Numbered from the stretch's first letter, positions 17,661 through 25,896 are shown. The stretch: DNA of 39,822 bases from Streptomyces monashensis (GCF_001866665.1 NZ_MLYO01000085.1:1-39822), one strand, 5' to 3'. Notes: generated from the letters alone by a model not told the origin. Program-made: numbers and translations.

Positions 17661-17930
17661 TCACGCTAGGCAACTTTCGCAGCCGCGTGCAATGCCGGTC
17701 AGGCCGTGTCCATGCGTCTCGGGCATGGATCCGGCCGGGACGGCGAGGTCCTGGCCCGCGTCGATCAACTCTCCACCGCAGCGCGGGCATCGGCTTGCCC
17801 ACGTGCCGCGCTTCTTGAACGAAGAACGGCAGGGCAAGCACACGTGATGCCGGTGAGGAGTCCCCCACCGGGACCGAGGTCCGTCGGCCGTGGAGCCGCA
17901 TCCGGCCTGTTCCGAGCAGGGCAATGTCAT
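17661..17930 (-). CDS. Small zinc-ribbon protein
   Basis: An 89-residue protein with one four-Cys zinc-ribbon: HHVCLPCRSSFKK followed 10-12 residues later by RCPRCGGELIDAGQDLAVP. This matches a small conserved actinobacterial family that I know only as hypothetical zinc-ribbon proteins. ATG at 17930 overlaps the stop of the methyltransferase upstream (ATGA), suggesting translational coupling. The first 28 residues (MTLPCSEQAGCG...) lack a family match and could be read-in from deleted neighbouring DNA. Function unknown. Confidence 0.55.
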   Translation of the reverse strand: MTLPCSEQAGCGSTADGPRSRWGTPHRHHVCLPCRSSFKKRGTWASRCPRCGGELIDAGQDLAVPAGSMPETHGHGLTGIARGCESCLA

Positions 17931-18355
17931 GCCCGGCCATGTGCCGTCAGGGCCGCATGCGGCAACACCAATACGCCGCCCGGACCGGTGAATTCGGCGC
18001 ACAGCGACTCGGAGCGGGCTTTGATCTCGGCGATGACCACCGGACTCCGACTCGTCACGATCTGCCCGATCGTCGTAGCAAGCCGTACGTCAGCTTCCGG
18101 GGCTGCCTGCGCGGCCCGTGCGACCATGCCCGGTTCGGCGTCCACCGCCGTCACCTTCGCACCCCGCTCACACGCAACTACGCCGACACTGCCCGTGCCT
18201 GTCCCCACATCGAGGACGTGTGTGCCCTCCCGAACCCCGACAGCATCGAGAAGCCGACGCACCGGATACGCGCAGAGTTCGGCGAAACTCGCGGCATAGG
18301 CATCGGCCTGTCCCGCCCACGCCCGCCGCTCGGACTCGTCAAACGCCGTCTGCAC
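17927..18355 (-). pseudogene. SAM-dependent class I methyltransferase, internally deleted
   Basis: The N-terminal part is a clear Rossmann methyltransferase: FDESERRAWAGQADAYAASF, then THVLDVGTGTGSVGVVACER (motif I) and KVTAVDAEPGMVARAAQAAP (motif II). After VRLATTIGQIV the usual motif III/IV region (such as LPFxDxSFDxV) is missing, and the text jumps to VVIAEIKARSESLC and GPGGVLVLPHAALTAHGRA, which resembles the last residues of the family. The result is 142 residues instead of roughly 240-270, so an in-frame deletion has removed the substrate half. GTG at 18355 is chosen because GGGGAGGGGA lies just upstream. It might still be translated, but catalysis is doubtful. Confidence 0.65.
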
Positions 18356-18412
18356 AATCCGTCCCCTCCCCGGAGCAGCCACCACCGCGACACAACACGT
18401 CAGGTCCTGACG

Positions 18413-19261
18413 CTAACTCATACTCGCTCGACCGTTCGAAACGACGGGCGCCGGGCTGCCACCACCGGACGAGAAGGCCCGGTGAGGAGGGGCCAGGGTC
18501 TTCCGAGGGATCACCGCCTCGGGCAGACCGTCGACGCGGAGGTCCGTCGCGTCGATCCAGGAGACTGTCACCACCCGGTCCGACGCCACGTCCACCGCCT
18601 CCGCCGCCAGCAATGCCCAGTCGCGGCAGGAGACGACGGTCTCGGGCCAGGGGCGGTCACGGTCGACGGCCCAGTCGATGCCCGGCCCGCCGGCGTGGCG
18701 GCGTCCGCCGTCGGGCGTGAGCTCCCAGATCTGGAAGGAGAGCACCGCCTGCCCGTGGTCGGCGAGGTCCCGGATCACCTCCGGCAGGTGTTCCACCGGC
18801 CAGAGATCGATCGGCTCGCCGCCCGGGTCGCGCAGCGCGGCAGAACGAGGCGGGAGGACGGTCTCGCGGGCACCCAGTTCGGTGAGCGCCCAGCGCAGAC
18901 CCTCGCCCTCGCTCTCGTCGGGTGCCTCCCCGCTCCGCAGGAACGCGTTGTACGCCTGTCGCAGGCGTGGCACGGCGCGCCGGACGCCCAGTTCGGCAAG
19001 GGCCTCGGCGGCCCACTGCCGGACGGTCGCGCTCTCGCTGCTCAGCATGCCGATCAGGACGTCGGCGGGGCGCGGGTCGGCCAGCGCGGTGAACACCTCG
19101 ATGGCGCACAGCTGCCCGAACGGGTTCAGCGTCAGGGCCGCCGCGATCAGCGACTCCAGTACCCGCGGCCCCAGGGAGATCAGCGTGTGCTGCGCTTCCT
19201 CGGCCACATCGGTCGACTCCGCGTCCAGTTCGGCCACCCTGCGGGCGATCTCGTCCTCCAT
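18413..19261 (-). CDS. HEAT-repeat protein of unknown function
   Basis: A 282-residue cytoplasmic protein. Residues ~15-130 are alpha-helical HEAT/armadillo-type repeats, for example SLGPRVLESLIAAALTLNPF, QLCAIEVFTALADPRPADVL and SATVRQWAAEALAELGVRRA, a pattern of protein-interaction scaffolds. The C-terminal half has no family I can name; it includes FQIWELTPDGG and TVSWIDATDLRVDGLPEAVI. ATG at 19261 fits the predicted first helix; a longer ORF upstream is Arg-rich and rejected. It is divergent from the SUKH gene across about 110 bases, so the two may share a regulatory region. Function not assigned. Confidence 0.75.
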   Translation of the reverse strand: MEDEIARRVAELDAESTDVAEEAQHTLISLGPRVLESLIAAALTLNPFGQLCAIEVFTALADPRPADVLIGMLSSESATVRQWAAEALAELGVRRAVPRLRQAYNAFLRSGEAPDESEGEGLRWALTELGARETVLPPRSAALRDPGGEPIDLWPVEHLPEVIRDLADHGQAVLSFQIWELTPDGGRRHAGGPGIDWAVDRDRPWPETVVSCRDWALLAAEAVDVASDRVVTVSWIDATDLRVDGLPEAVIPRKTLAPPHRAFSSGGGSPAPVVSNGRASMS

Positions 19262-19369
19262 GCGCCCCAGTCTGAGCCGTGCGGCACACCCCCCGCCTCC
19301 CGATTTCCGCCTGGACCGCGGAGACGGAAGAATCAGCCGAGTACATGGCGCACGCTGGGAGGACGTCAA
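19262..19369. promoter_or_regulatory. Shared divergent promoter region with SUKH ribosome site
   Basis: This 108-base gap must hold the promoters of the HEAT protein (minus) and the SUKH protein (plus). GGAGG at 19358-19362 lies 7 bases before TTG at 19370 and decides the SUKH start. No -10/-35 elements could be named with confidence. Confidence 0.45.
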
Positions 19370-20569
19370 TTGACATCGGACATAAGCATGTTCACCACCC
19401 CCTCCGCGGAGCGCCCGCCCTCACCCGTTCCCGTCGACTGGCCGGCCGTCGAGGACTGGCTCGGACTGCGGCTTCCGGCCGACTACAAGCGGCTCGCCGA
19501 CCGGCACGGGCCGCTGGACTTCGGTGAGTACGTGTGGATCCATGTGCCGTGCGTCCAACAGGACCGCTTCGGCTACGGCGATTGGCTGCGCGCGACACAC
19601 CGGGACGCGCGGATCGAGGCGCGGGAGCTGCCCGAGGCCGAGCGGCCCGTGGTCCATCCCGAGGCCGGCGGCCTGTTGGCCTGGGGTTGCACACGGGGCA
19701 GCGACGTACTGTTCTGGGACACCTCGGCCTCCGACGACCCCGACGAGTGGACCGTGGTGGTGCGGCACTCGGGGGCGGTGCCGGGCAGTGGCCTGCTCCG
19801 CTGGCACCGGTACGACCTGACGTTCACGGACTATCTCCGGCACACCGTCCGCGACACGTGGGAGCTCCCCGCTCCTCCCGGCCCGTTGCTGGGCCCGCTG
19901 CCGGGCACCGTCGCGCGGACCGCGTTCCTACCCGACGCCGAGCCCTGGACCCCGCCCCCGCCGGTCCCGCCCCGGCTCACCGAGGCCGAGCGCCGGAGCG
20001 CGCTGGAGACCGGCACAGGGATGGACGCGCTGCGGCTGCTGTCGCCGCCGCCCGAGCAGCCGTACCTCGGCGACGGCTCCTGGGAGGGGCTGTTCGCCGA
20101 GCTGGGCACACGGCTGCCCGGGGAATACGTCCGGCTGATGGACGAGTACGGCGCCGGCATCTGGAGCGGGTGGCTGCGTTTCCACACCCCGCTCAGGACC
20201 GGTGAACGGCGTTTCCACACGCACGTCGAGGACACCCTGGACGCCTACCGGCAGCTCAAGGACGGCCACGCGGAGTGGTACCCGCTGGCCGTCTGGCCCG
20301 AGCCCGGCGGTTTCCTCCCCTTCGCCAACTCGATCGACGGCCACTGCCTCGGCTGGCTCACCGAGGGCGGGGATCCCGACACCTGGCCGCTGATCGTCTG
20401 GCCCCGCCACGCGGACCAGGGCTCGCCGCTGGAGGGCGGCCTGGTCGACACCCTCCTCGACTGGCAGCGCGGCAAGCTGGTCACGGAAGGGTTCGCCGTC
20501 CTGGACGAGGACGACGACCCCGTCGAATTCGCGGACTTCAAGTCCTGGGACGACCGCGCCTACTGGTGA
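19370..20569 (+). CDS. Two-domain SMI1/KNR4 (SUKH) family protein
   Basis: A 399-residue protein with two SUKH-type domains, a superfamily known from immunity proteins that neutralise polymorphic toxins, often nucleases, by direct binding. Domain 1 (about residues 18-150): VEDWLGLRLPADYKRLADRH, FGEYVWIHVP, and GLLAWGCTRGSDVLFWDTS. Domain 2 (about 225-370): FAELGTRLPGEYVRLMDEYG, GAGIWSGWLRF and FLPFANSIDGHCLGWLTEG, both with the LPxxYxxLxxxxG opening. TTG at 19370 is preferred over ATG at 19388 because GGAGG sits at ideal spacing. It is divergent from a HEAT-repeat gene. No toxin is immediately adjacent; a DUF4157-nuclease gene lies about 2.1 kb downstream on the other strand. An immunity role is inference. 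Confidence 0.85.
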   Translation: MTSDISMFTTPSAERPPSPVPVDWPAVEDWLGLRLPADYKRLADRHGPLDFGEYVWIHVPCVQQDRFGYGDWLRATHRDARIEARELPEAERPVVHPEAGGLLAWGCTRGSDVLFWDTSASDDPDEWTVVVRHSGAVPGSGLLRWHRYDLTFTDYLRHTVRDTWELPAPPGPLLGPLPGTVARTAFLPDAEPWTPPPPVPPRLTEAERRSALETGTGMDALRLLSPPPEQPYLGDGSWEGLFAELGTRLPGEYVRLMDEYGAGIWSGWLRFHTPLRTGERRFHTHVEDTLDAYRQLKDGHAEWYPLAVWPEPGGFLPFANSIDGHCLGWLTEGGDPDTWPLIVWPRHADQGSPLEGGLVDTLLDWQRGKLVTEGFAVLDEDDDPVEFADFKSWDDRAYW

Positions 20570-20854
20570 GCCCGCAGCCGGCGATCACCCGGTCGTCCGT
20601 CCGGCCGGTGCGCTGGGTGTCGCGCTCACGTCGGCGTTGTACGACGTACCGGCCGAGGTCTCGATCACGCTGAGGTCGAGGCCCGTGGTGTCTCGGACGT
20701 TCCTCGTCCAGCGGCAGGTACCGGACCCGTTTCACCCCCCCGACCTTGTCGAGCCAGAGTCACGGCGGGGCCTGACCCAGGCGACTCCGGGTGGCCGCCA
20801 CCGTCGCTGCCACCGTCACCGGCCCGCGTTCGCCGCGCGCCGACGCTCTGTTGA
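20570..20854 (-). other. Gap with possible unidentified C-terminal relic
   Basis: On the minus strand from ~20690 to the stop at 20585 one frame reads GLDLSVIETSAGTSYNADVS then ATPSAPAGRTTG, which looks like protein rather than noise. An adjacent frame gives GVKRVRYLPLDEERPR. I do not recognise the family. The piece may be the frameshifted end of a lost gene. Confidence 0.25.
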
Positions 20855-21739
20855 TCAGGCACTCCAGGTGGGTGTGGTGGCCGGTGGGCCGGCGATGGCG
20901 GCAAGTCGGAGTCTGGTCTCGTCCTCGCTGCCGGGCGCGGCGGTCATGATCACGATCTTGAGTTCGGAGTCGCCGTCGGTCAGGACGTCGCAGTCCACCG
21001 TGACCGGGCCCATCGAGGGGTGGTCGATCGTCTTGTGGTCCTCGCGGTGTGCGGCCACCTCTCCGGTCGCCCACAGTTCGGCGAATCGCGTGTTGCCCGC
21101 GTTCAGCTCGCGGATCAGTGTGGCCAGGCGGCTGTCGTGGGGGAAGCGGCCGGTGGCGCGGCGCAGGTCGGAGACGACGGCGGCGTCGGTGGCGGCGCGG
21201 TCCGCCTCGGCCACCGGCCACAGCGCGAGGCGGGCGGGGCCGGCGTCCACCGGGAACCTGTCGCGGGCGAAGTTGCGCAGTCGCGGCGGCGTGGCACGGG
21301 GGTCGCCCAGCAGGGCGGCCCATCCGCGGTTGCACCACACCAGTTGCCAGTCCGCCGCGAACACGGCGACCGCCACGTCCCCGAGGCGGGCGAGCACCCG
21401 CCGCACGCCGGGCGGAAGATGGTCGCTGATCGCGCCGTTCACCGGTGGGGCGAGCCGGGCCAGCCGGTACAGGTGGTCCCGCTCGGCCGTGGACAACTGC
21501 AGGGCGCGTGCCAGTGACGCCGCCACCGACGCGGAAGGTGTCGTGGCCCGCCCCTGCTCCAGGCGCACGACGTAGTCGACCGACACCCCGGCCAGGTCGG
21601 CCAGTTCCTCGCGGCGCAGCCCGGCCGCCCGGCGCCCGCGGACCACCGGCAGCCCGGCGGCCGACGGCGGCAACCGCTCCCGCCACGTCCGGATCATCGC
21701 GCCCAGTCCCGTTCCGGATGCCCTCGACATGCTCTCCAT
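20855..21739 (-). CDS. XRE-family transcriptional regulator (MmyB-like)
   Basis: DNA-binding regulator of about 294 residues. The N-terminal helix-turn-helix reads AGLRREELADLAGVSVDYVV then RLEQGRATTPSASVAASLAR. The ligand-binding MmyB-like (PAS-related) domain follows: FAADWQLVWCNRGWAALLGD and DLRRATGRFPHDSRLATLIR, then HPSMGPVTVDCDVLTDGDSE and IVIMTAAPGSEDE at the end. Start ATG at 21739 (MESMSRAS); ATG at 21730 is also possible since GGAG precedes it. It is divergent from a short-chain dehydrogenase 105 bases away. This XRE-SDR pair is a common arrangement in which the regulator controls the dehydrogenase; here that is inference. An equivalent but decayed regulator is at 4655-4990. Confidence 0.9.
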   Translation of the reverse strand: MESMSRASGTGLGAMIRTWRERLPPSAAGLPVVRGRRAAGLRREELADLAGVSVDYVVRLEQGRATTPSASVAASLARALQLSTAERDHLYRLARLAPPVNGAISDHLPPGVRRVLARLGDVAVAVFAADWQLVWCNRGWAALLGDPRATPPRLRNFARDRFPVDAGPARLALWPVAEADRAATDAAVVSDLRRATGRFPHDSRLATLIRELNAGNTRFAELWATGEVAAHREDHKTIDHPSMGPVTVDCDVLTDGDSELKIVIMTAAPGSEDETRLRLAAIAGPPATTPTWSA

Positions 21740-21844
21740 CCTGCTGCATCCCCGGGTCGTGCGGGGGCACGAGGGTGGTACCGGTCTTCCTACCCTCGCC
21801 GCGTCCCTGGTCCGCCCCGGGCCGTCGGGACCAGTATCGAACGC

Positions 21845-22543
21845 ATGACGATCACCTTCATCACCGGAGCCAACAAGGGTCTCGGCCGTGAGACCGCCCG
21901 CCGCCTGATCGACTGCGGGCACACCGTGCTCGTCGGAGCCCGCGACCGCGAGCAGGGCGAGCAGGCCGCCGCCGCGCTCGGCGCACGGTATGTCCCCATC
22001 GACGTGACCGACGACGCGTCCGTGACCGCCGCGGCCACGAACGTCGCCCAACACGAGGGCCGGATCGACGTCCTGATCAACAACGCCGGTGTGCACGGCC
22101 CTGCCGGCGATCCCAGCGACCTCACCGCCGCCGACGCCCTCGCCGTCCTCGACGTCAACGTCATCGGCGTCATCCGCACCACCACCGCGTTCCTGCCCCT
22201 GCTGCGCCGCTCGGACGACCCCGTGATCGTCAACGTCAGCAGCGGTATGGGCTCCCTCGCGCTCACCCACGACCCCGCCCGGCCCGAGTCGCACGTCATC
22301 GCGCCGCTGTACACCTCCTCCAAGGCGGCACTGACGATGCTGACCACGCAGTACGCCAAGGCACTCAAGGGCGTCCGCGTCAACGCCGCCGACCCCGGAT
22401 ACACCGCGACCGACCTCAACGGTCACAGCGGCCCCCAGACCGTCACCGAGGGCACGGACGCGATCGTCGCCCTCGCCACCGAGGAACCCGGCGCGGGCAC
22501 CGGACGCTTCGTCTCCCGCCACGGGGAGATCACCTGGTCCTGA
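21845..22543 (+). CDS. Short-chain dehydrogenase/reductase (carbonyl reductase-like)
   Basis: A 232-residue NAD(P)H-dependent oxidoreductase. The cofactor motif TGANKGLG is at the N-terminus (residues ~7-14), NNAG near residue 79, the catalytic Ser in VNVSSGMGSL, and the YxxxK pair is YTSSK (Tyr ~156, Lys ~160). The NKGLG and VRVNAADPGYTATDLNG parts match the carbonyl reductase-like SDR subgroup. The TGxxKGxG form and Arg after the first strand (VGARDRE) favour NADPH. It is divergent from the XRE regulator. The substrate is unknown. Confidence 0.92.
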   Translation: MTITFITGANKGLGRETARRLIDCGHTVLVGARDREQGEQAAAALGARYVPIDVTDDASVTAAATNVAQHEGRIDVLINNAGVHGPAGDPSDLTAADALAVLDVNVIGVIRTTTAFLPLLRRSDDPVIVNVSSGMGSLALTHDPARPESHVIAPLYTSSKAALTMLTTQYAKALKGVRVNAADPGYTATDLNGHSGPQTVTEGTDAIVALATEEPGAGTGRFVSRHGEITWS

Positions 22544-22614
22544 AACCGGCCGTGATCGGGCGGATCGCATCGTGATCAATCCGCGGGTTCTGCCGTCGCG
22601 GCAGGGCCTGGCGT

Positions 22615-22635
22615 GACGCCGGCGCATCCGGCGTC
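22615..22635. terminator. Hairpin between SDR and DUF4157 genes
   Basis: GACGCCGG-CGCAT-CCGGCGTC is a perfect 8-bp stem with a 5-base loop, placed between the convergent ends of the two genes; probable bidirectional terminator. Confidence 0.5.
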
Positions 22636-22716
22636 GGGGAAGACTCGGCTGAAGGCCCGGCCTCCTCGTACGCGTGAACAGCCGGCAGTACACGCGGGCG
22701 GCAGGGGGTCACCGTG

Positions 22717-23979
22717 CTAACGGATCTCTGCCGGGAATCCCTGGGGGACCGCGACCCGGGTGACGGCGTTCGTGGTCCTGTCCATCTGTACGTAGCTTGC
22801 CGAGTATTCGACTCCTTCAGGTACGAGGTATTCGAGTTCGGCCGAGTTGTTCGACATTCTGCCGTACGTGCTGACAGTGAAGGTGACCCCGTACCAGATC
22901 GGTGAGTTCGGATTCCCCTGCGCATGATTCGTGCATTTCCACAGCATCTTCTTCAACGGTTCTTCGAACTGGCGGTTGAAGTTCTGGTTCGTGCTGTCGG
23001 TCATGGGCGTCAGGTTCTCTGATACTCCTTCGCCACCCAAGTTGTCGTTCCAGAGGTGCCCCTTGATCCAGCCGCTGCCGTCCCTCGCGTTCAGCTCATT
23101 GACGAGGGTGCACTCGGTGGCACCGGGACGCGAGCCTCCGTATGAGTTCGCCGGTGCGTTCACGCTCGGTCCCAAGGTCACCGTGACGCTTGTTCCGCCC
23201 GTCCGCTGGAGGGGGCCACCGTTGCCCTGCGGACCGAAAACGGCGGCGACCCACACCGGCGGGTGTCGGTCCCAGGCCGGGAGCGGCAGACTCCCCGTGT
23301 CCCCTCGCGTCGCGACACGCTGGAGCGGCACATCCGTGTCCGTGGTCGCCCTGCCCCGAGGCTCTTCGACCGGCAACCGGGACCGGGCGGGCAGGCTCAT
23401 CGCACGGTCGGCACTGGCCTCAGCCTCTCGCTCGAAACGGTCGCCGGGGTCGGAGACCTTGAGGCCGTTTCCGTTGTCGGTGCCGGCGACCGGGCCGCGG
23501 CGCTGTTGGATGACGTGGGTCAGTTCGTGGGCGAGGGTGTGTCTGTCGTTGCCGCCTTGGCCGATCACGATGTGGCTGCCGCTGGTGTAGGCGCGGGCGC
23601 CGACTTCGGCAGCGGAGGCCCGGGCGGTCGTGTCGTCGTGGATACGGACGTCGGAGAAGTCCGCGCCGAGCCGGTTCTCCATGTCGGTGCGTGTGGCGTC
23701 GTCCAGGGGCCGCCCGGGCGTGCGCAGGACGTCGTGGACGGCGGAGCGCTGGACCGCGCCCGTGGTCTCTTCGTCCTGCTGGTCGCCGCAGCCTGCGGTG
23801 TGCGGGTGCTGAGACTGGGCCCCGGGGTGCCCGGCCCGGCGGAGCATCTGGACCACGGCAGCGTTGCCGACGGCGGCCTGCAGGCCCAGCGGACCGTGCT
23901 GCGGTGCGGGCGACGGTGTGCGGGCCGTGGCACGGTTGGTACCGGTTCTGGTGTCCCGGGTGTTCTCGTGATCGTGCAA
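22717..23979 (-). CDS. DUF4157 (eCIS core) protein with C-terminal nuclease-like domain
   Basis: A 420-residue modular protein. After a variable N-terminus and the family tag GLQAAVGNAAVVQMLRRAG, residues ~85-160 form a DUF4157 domain: RPLDDATRTDMENRLGADFS, DVRIHDDTTARASAAEVGAR and SGSHIVIGQ, ending with the metalloprotease motif HELTHVIQQ (His ~151, Glu, His ~155). DUF4157 is linked to extracellular contractile injection systems, as a cargo or self-processing part. Residues ~285-420 carry GSGWIKGHLWNDNLGGEGVS then ENLTPMTDSTNQNFNRQFEE, recalling the GH...N...N arrangement of DNA/RNA non-specific (beta-beta-alpha-Me) nucleases. TTG at 23979 is the plausible start. An alternative ATG at 24022 is one frame off across a run of six C. 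No eCIS structural genes are in view. Confidence 0.8.
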   Translation of the reverse strand: MHDHENTRDTRTGTNRATARTPSPAPQHGPLGLQAAVGNAAVVQMLRRAGHPGAQSQHPHTAGCGDQQDEETTGAVQRSAVHDVLRTPGRPLDDATRTDMENRLGADFSDVRIHDDTTARASAAEVGARAYTSGSHIVIGQGGNDRHTLAHELTHVIQQRRGPVAGTDNGNGLKVSDPGDRFEREAEASADRAMSLPARSRLPVEEPRGRATTDTDVPLQRVATRGDTGSLPLPAWDRHPPVWVAAVFGPQGNGGPLQRTGGTSVTVTLGPSVNAPANSYGGSRPGATECTLVNELNARDGSGWIKGHLWNDNLGGEGVSENLTPMTDSTNQNFNRQFEEPLKKMLWKCTNHAQGNPNSPIWYGVTFTVSTYGRMSNNSAELEYLVPEGVEYSASYVQMDRTTNAVTRVAVPQGFPAEIR

Positions 23980-24402
23980 GGGGGGCCTCGCCTCTGGTGC
24001 GGTTCGTCGACTCCTCGTGCATACGCTGTGGCGAGCCACTTGTGCCAGGTACGTTCGGGCAGCATTGGCCGTCCGCCTGGGCAGCATCGGCCGACCGGCC
24101 GGGCAGGACACGGAGTACGCCCGCCGCGCCCGGGCCCCCGAGGTGAGGGAGTTCCGGTGTCGGGTGACCACACCTGAATCCGCCCGACGCGTCCCCTGGG
24201 TACCCGAAGGTACCCCCTCACGCTCGCAGTACTGGCGGCCGGCCGACGTCCTCTTGGCCGTCTTGTTGCCGTCTGCGGATCCCTCCATCGGCGGCTTGAC
24301 CCCTTGTGGCGGGCGGCCCATGTTGGTGAGTGCTTGCGGCGGCACGGGCTTCCTCCCGTGGCGCTGCTGCCGCCTTGTCCCATCCTGCGGAGGGAGTCAG
24401 CG

Positions 24403-25896
24403 CTGCCTGCTGCATACGTCACTGATCTCGTCGACGCCTTCCGTCGTGACGTCGATGGGCCGGCGATCGGCTGCGGGGGGCGTGTGCTGACGTTCGGGCA
24501 CGCGCTTGAAGAGGTGTGGCGGCTGGCCAGGCTGTTGCGCGGGCTGGGCATCGGGCGCGGCACTGGGCTGGCGTGCGTCACCGGCAACACCCCTGAGACA
24601 CTGCTGGTCCGGCTGGCGGCACACGTCCTGGGCGCCAGGCTGACCCAGGTGGTGATCGACCCGGCCACCCACAACCTGGCGCACATCCTGGTCGACTGCC
24701 GGCCGGCTCTGGTGGTGGCCGACACCGCGATCCCCGACACGGGAGCACGCCGCATCGGCCTCGACGACCTGCTGCGGTCGGCTGCTGAACTGCCGAGCGA
24801 TCCGCTGCCGGTCATGGCACGGGAGGAGGACGTTGCCCGGGTCACCTACACGAGCGGCACGACGGGGCGACCGAAGGGCGTGGCATCCACCTTCGCCGCC
24901 ATGCGGGTGCGCACCGGCTGGACCCGCCGCCACGAGGGAGCCGAGCCGGTGTTCGTCTCGGTGACTTCCCTGGCCCAGCGCGCCGGCGGGCGGTGCCTTG
25001 AACACCTGCTCAGCGGGGGAAGAGTGGAGATCCTCGACGCGTTCGACCCGCCGGAGTTCGCCGCGGTCTGTGCCCGCCTGGCCCCGGTGACCACCTACCT
25101 GTCGCCGTCGATGCTGTACCGGCTGCTGGACCACCCTGCCACCGCCGCAGGGATTCCCGGCCTGGTGTCGGTGTCCTACGGCAACTCGCGGATCCTCCCC
25201 GAGCGCCTCCGCGACGCCCTGCGGGTGTACGGCGTGAACTTCCGGCAGGGCTACGGCATGAACGAGGCGGGGGTGATCTCCCGCCTGTCACCCGCCGACC
25301 ATGCCGCTGCCCTGGGCGGCAGACCGCACCTGCTGGCCTCCGCCGGGCAGCCGGTGCCCGGCGTGGAGCTCTCCATCCGCGACGAGGACGGCCGGGACCT
25401 GCCCGCCGGGTGCACCGGCGAGGTGTGGACGCGCTCGCCGGCGATGATGGCCGGCTACTGGCAGCGCCCCGATCTGGACACACAGGTGCTGCGGGACGGC
25501 TGGCTGCGCACCGGTGACATCGGACACCGCGACGAGAACGGGTACCTCTATCTGGTCGATCGGATCACGGACATGATCATTGTGGACGGCCGCAACATCT
25601 ACTGCGGGCCCGTCGAGGCCGCTCTGGCCCGGCATCCGGCCGTGGCCCAGGCCGTGGTGGTCGGCCGCGACAGCGCCGTGACCGGCGAAGAGGTCCATGC
25701 CTACCTCCTGCCCGCGGCGGGACATGAGCCCAGCGATCAAGTCGCTGCCGAGGCCTGCCGACTCGTGGTCGACGCGCTGGCCGAGGCTCACCGTCCCACC
25801 GCGGTGCACTGGGTGGACCACATCCCGCTGGCAGCATCCGGCAAGCCGGACAAGCAACGGCTGCGTGCCCAGGCGGCGGGTAGGCCGATGTGGTGA
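24403..25896 (+). CDS. AMP-forming acyl/aryl-CoA ligase-type adenylating enzyme
   Basis: ANL-superfamily enzyme of about 497 residues that adenylates a carboxylic acid with ATP and passes it to CoA or another thiol. Core motifs: A3 VTYTSGTTGRPKGVA, A5 GYGMNEAGVISRL, A7/A8 GWLRTGDIGHRDENGYLYLV followed by DRITDMIIVDGRNIYCGPVE, and the catalytic Lys in LAASGKPDKQRLR. There is no carrier or condensation domain, so it is a stand-alone ligase. The start is unclear: CTG at 24403 has an excellent GGAGGG site 8 bases upstream and gives an N-terminus like relatives (PAAYVTDLVDAFRRD). GTG 24358 and TTG 24304 are in-frame alternatives. It is followed closely by a mini-ORF and an FkbM methyltransferase on the same strand, probably one operon. 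The acid substrate is not predictable. Confidence 0.88.
   Translation: MPAAYVTDLVDAFRRDVDGPAIGCGGRVLTFGHALEEVWRLARLLRGLGIGRGTGLACVTGNTPETLLVRLAAHVLGARLTQVVIDPATHNLAHILVDCRPALVVADTAIPDTGARRIGLDDLLRSAAELPSDPLPVMAREEDVARVTYTSGTTGRPKGVASTFAAMRVRTGWTRRHEGAEPVFVSVTSLAQRAGGRCLEHLLSGGRVEILDAFDPPEFAAVCARLAPVTTYLSPSMLYRLLDHPATAAGIPGLVSVSYGNSRILPERLRDALRVYGVNFRQGYGMNEAGVISRLSPADHAAALGGRPHLLASAGQPVPGVELSIRDEDGRDLPAGCTGEVWTRSPAMMAGYWQRPDLDTQVLRDGWLRTGDIGHRDENGYLYLVDRITDMIIVDGRNIYCGPVEAALARHPAVAQAVVVGRDSAVTGEEVHAYLLPAAGHEPSDQVAAEACRLVVDALAEAHRPTAVHWVDHIPLAASGKPDKQRLRAQAAGRPMW

Noticed and set aside
17924..19369. Long in-frame extension upstream of the SUKH gene (881-codon ORF)
   Set aside because: The first ~480 codons are Arg/Pro/His-rich and antisense to the methyltransferase and HEAT genes; GGAGG-TTG at 19370 marks the real start.
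21739..22693. N-terminal extension of the XRE regulator frame over the SDR gene
   Set aside because: It is antisense to the SDR, and the regulator's HTH begins shortly after ATG 21739.
24403..25896. Reading the ligase as an NRPS adenylation domain
   Set aside because: No condensation or carrier domain follows; the stop comes right after the A10 Lys, so it is a free-standing ligase.
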